In this document: piece after piece, positions 4,861 through 6,157 of the stretch
Numbering within the stretch: position 1 is the first letter of the stretch
How the letters are laid out: every line of letters starts with the position of its first letter
Source: an uncultured Eubacteriales bacterium
Lineage (GTDB): Bacteria; Bacillota; Clostridia; Lachnospirales; Lachnospiraceae
Direction of reading: 5' to 3'
Assembly: GCA_900321525.1 (NCBI GenBank)
Contig: ONWL01000094.1
Location: forward strand, 1-6,157
DNA: 6,157 bases
Notes under the pieces: generated by a model
What the model was told of the DNA's origin: nothing
Databases searched by the model: none
The model's input: the letters and a program-made list of their open reading frames with translations, nothing else
Translations under genes and position numbers: made by a program

Positions 4861-5994
4861 ATGAGTAATTCGAAAATTGATTTTTTGTATTTAAATGAAG
4901 AAGATATGATTGCAGCTGGTGTAAAAGATATGAAGGGCTGTATCGAAGCAATGGAAGAAATGTTCCGACTGATGAAGGTTGGAAATTACCGGATGGGTGG
5001 TGCCAATGGGAATTCCCACGGCTGTATGGTGGTTTTCCCGGAATCTTCCCCATTTCCGGAAATGCCTGTGGATGGACCGGACAGACGTTTTATGGCAATG
5101 CCGGCATATCTGGGAGGCAAGTTTGATATGGCAGGTATGAAATGGTATGGTTCCAATTGTGCAAATAAGGAAAAAGGGCTGCCTCGTTCTGTGTTGATGC
5201 TGACATTGAATGACAAAGACACGGGCGCACCGGTTGCCTATATGTCAGCCAATATTTTGTCCGCGTATCGTACCGGTGCAGTCCCAGGAGTAGGGTACAA
5301 ATATTTTGCAAAGGAAGATGCAGAGACAGTTGCCATGATCGGTCCCGGTGTCATGAGCAAAACCGCACTTGCTGCGATTATGGCGGTTCGTCCTGGGATC
5401 AAGACAGTGAAGGTAAAGGGCAGGGGAAAAGCGTCTCTGGAAAATTTTATTGCCCATGTGAAGCAGGAATATCCACAGGTGACCGTATATGCAGTAGATA
5501 CCATGGAGGAGGCGGTTCGGGATTCTGATATCGTTTCAGCAGGAACCTCTACGCCTACAGGAGATCCAAATAAGTATCCGTACATAAAAGAGGAATGGAT
5601 CAAGCCAGGTGCCATCATCAGTTCTACAGCAGCCCTGCGATTTGATGATGATTTTATCATCAATCGTGCCAGAACCATTACAGACAACATCAAGCTGTAT
5701 GAGGCATGGGAAGAAGAAATGAAGCCAAATGCTTACAACGTGATTCCCATTCCGGCAGTGAGAGTGATGGATTTGATTGCGGAAGGAAAAATGACAGCGG
5801 ATCAGGTGGATGATTTAGGGGATGTATTGATGGGAAAAATTCCGGTTCATCGCAAAGAGGATGAAATTATTATCTATTCCATTGGTGGAATGCCGGTGGA
5901 GGATGTTGCCTGGGGAACGGTGGTTTACCGCAATGCAGTGAAAAAAGGAATTGGAACCAAACTGAATCTTTGGAACACGCCGGCAATGATGTGA
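4861..5994 (+). CDS. Ornithine cyclodeaminase/mu-crystallin family protein (annotated in relatives as tyramine oxidase subunit B), 377 aa
   Basis: An NAD(P)-dependent enzyme or subunit of the OCD/mu-crystallin family, which acts on amino-acid or imine substrates in the cytoplasm. The N-terminal substrate domain has the conserved Lys in GMKWYG (94) and the SAYRTGA motif (134-140). The Rossmann part carries AMIGPGVMSKTAL (158-170), a variant of the GxGxxG loop, and DSDIVSAGTSTPTG (221-234). The site where true ornithine cyclodeaminases have the catalytic Asp of a DCPGKTELD-like motif reads STAALRFDDDF (255-265) instead, so genuine ornithine cyclisation is doubtful. An extra loop (about 50-85) and a length slightly above the usual 320-350 also set it apart. 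In my memory, clostridial relatives of this layout are named tyramine oxidase subunit B. A 2Fe-2S subunit gene follows 10 nt later, supporting a role in an amine or amino-acid dehydrogenase operon. The substrate is not determinable here. Confidence 0.85.
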   Translation: MSNSKIDFLYLNEEDMIAAGVKDMKGCIEAMEEMFRLMKVGNYRMGGANGNSHGCMVVFPESSPFPEMPVDGPDRRFMAMPAYLGGKFDMAGMKWYGSNCANKEKGLPRSVLMLTLNDKDTGAPVAYMSANILSAYRTGAVPGVGYKYFAKEDAETVAMIGPGVMSKTALAAIMAVRPGIKTVKVKGRGKASLENFIAHVKQEYPQVTVYAVDTMEEAVRDSDIVSAGTSTPTGDPNKYPYIKEEWIKPGAIISSTAALRFDDDFIINRARTITDNIKLYEAWEEEMKPNAYNVIPIPAVRVMDLIAEGKMTADQVDDLGDVLMGKIPVHRKEDEIIIYSIGGMPVEDVAWGTVVYRNAVKKGIGTKLNLWNTPAMM

Positions 5995-6004
5995 GGTGAA
6001 AAGC

Positions 6005-6157
6005 ATGAGAATACAAGAACACCCGATTTTAGGGACTTATGAAAAAGGAGAAACAGTTTTCTTTACATTTGATGGAAAACAGTTAGAAGGCTGCGCAGGA
6101 GAACCTATTGCAATGGCATTGAAAAATGCAGGCGTGATGGTACATCGTTACACAAAA
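6005..6157 (+). CDS. 2Fe-2S binding protein, small subunit of a sarcosine/opine-oxidase-type dehydrogenase (5' part only)
   Basis: The first 51 residues are visible and the frame is open at the right edge. They read MRIQEHPILGTYEKGETVFF, then TFDGKQLEGCAGEPIAMALK, then NAGVMVHRYTK. The FDG...GEPIA.AL...G....R pattern is typical of the roughly 90-100-residue ferredoxin-like subunit (HcnA/SoxA N-domain type) of FAD-dependent oxidases and opine oxidases. The Cys cluster that binds the 2Fe-2S centre would lie beyond the window. GAGGTGA (5993-5999) supports the ATG at 6005. It is separated by only 10 nt from the OCD-like gene, so they are co-transcribed. FAD-dependent and ferredoxin subunits would be expected downstream. 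It could instead be the start of a longer fused alpha subunit. Confidence 0.82.
   Translation, partial: MRIQEHPILGTYEKGETVFFTFDGKQLEGCAGEPIAMALKNAGVMVHRYTK

Noticed and set aside
4775..5693. Minus-strand frames opposite the OCD-like gene, up to 151 codons
   Set aside because: They are shadows of a gene with clear family motifs and a good ribosome binding site on the plus strand.

Overview
The window looks like chromosomal DNA of a low-to-mid GC gut Firmicute, most likely a member of the Lachnospiraceae. This is inferred from codon use, the strong GGAGG ribosome binding sites, and the gene types: a PMCA-like Ca2+ P-type ATPase, an XRE regulator paired with a small membrane protein, and an ornithine-cyclodeaminase-like gene followed by a 2Fe-2S protein. 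No RNA gene, phage gene, CRISPR array or intact insertion sequence was seen.

Left part (1-2997, minus strand). A nearly complete P-type cation ATPase reads leftwards from a TTG start at 2813. Its frame never closes. Near 302 the ATPase sequence stops short of its last membrane helix and runs in frame into about 100 residues from AT-rich DNA (about 35% GC by hand count). The last 70 of these residues are clearly enolase. This is either a real rearrangement or an assembly chimera, and it is the main structural anomaly of the window. The ATPase has a good promoter (2967-2996) and a leader of about 150 nt with two competing base-paired forms.

Middle part (2998-4220). About 400 bp without a confident gene contain a 20-bp-spaced direct repeat, a start-less reading-frame remnant, and a strong plus-strand promoter with a palindrome over its -10 box. 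That promoter drives a two-gene operon: a 65-residue XRE/Cro regulator (GTG start, 3463) and a 142-residue four-helix membrane protein (3664). A 14-bp inverted repeat closes the operon.

Relic and hairpin zone (4221-4860). A minus-strand relic of an AlbA_2/AAA_4-type (COG2865-like) gene has lost its middle. It is followed by a dense run of hairpins: a classical terminator, a 37-bp near-perfect palindrome, several short GC-rich hairpins with competing pairings, and a last hairpin with a T-rich tail. A perfect TATAAT lies just before the next gene.

Right part (4861-6157, plus strand). An ornithine cyclodeaminase/mu-crystallin family protein is followed 10 nt later by the start of a 2Fe-2S protein resembling the small subunit of sarcosine- or opine-oxidase-type dehydrogenases. 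The pair suggests the start of an amine or amino-acid oxidation operon that continues beyond the window.
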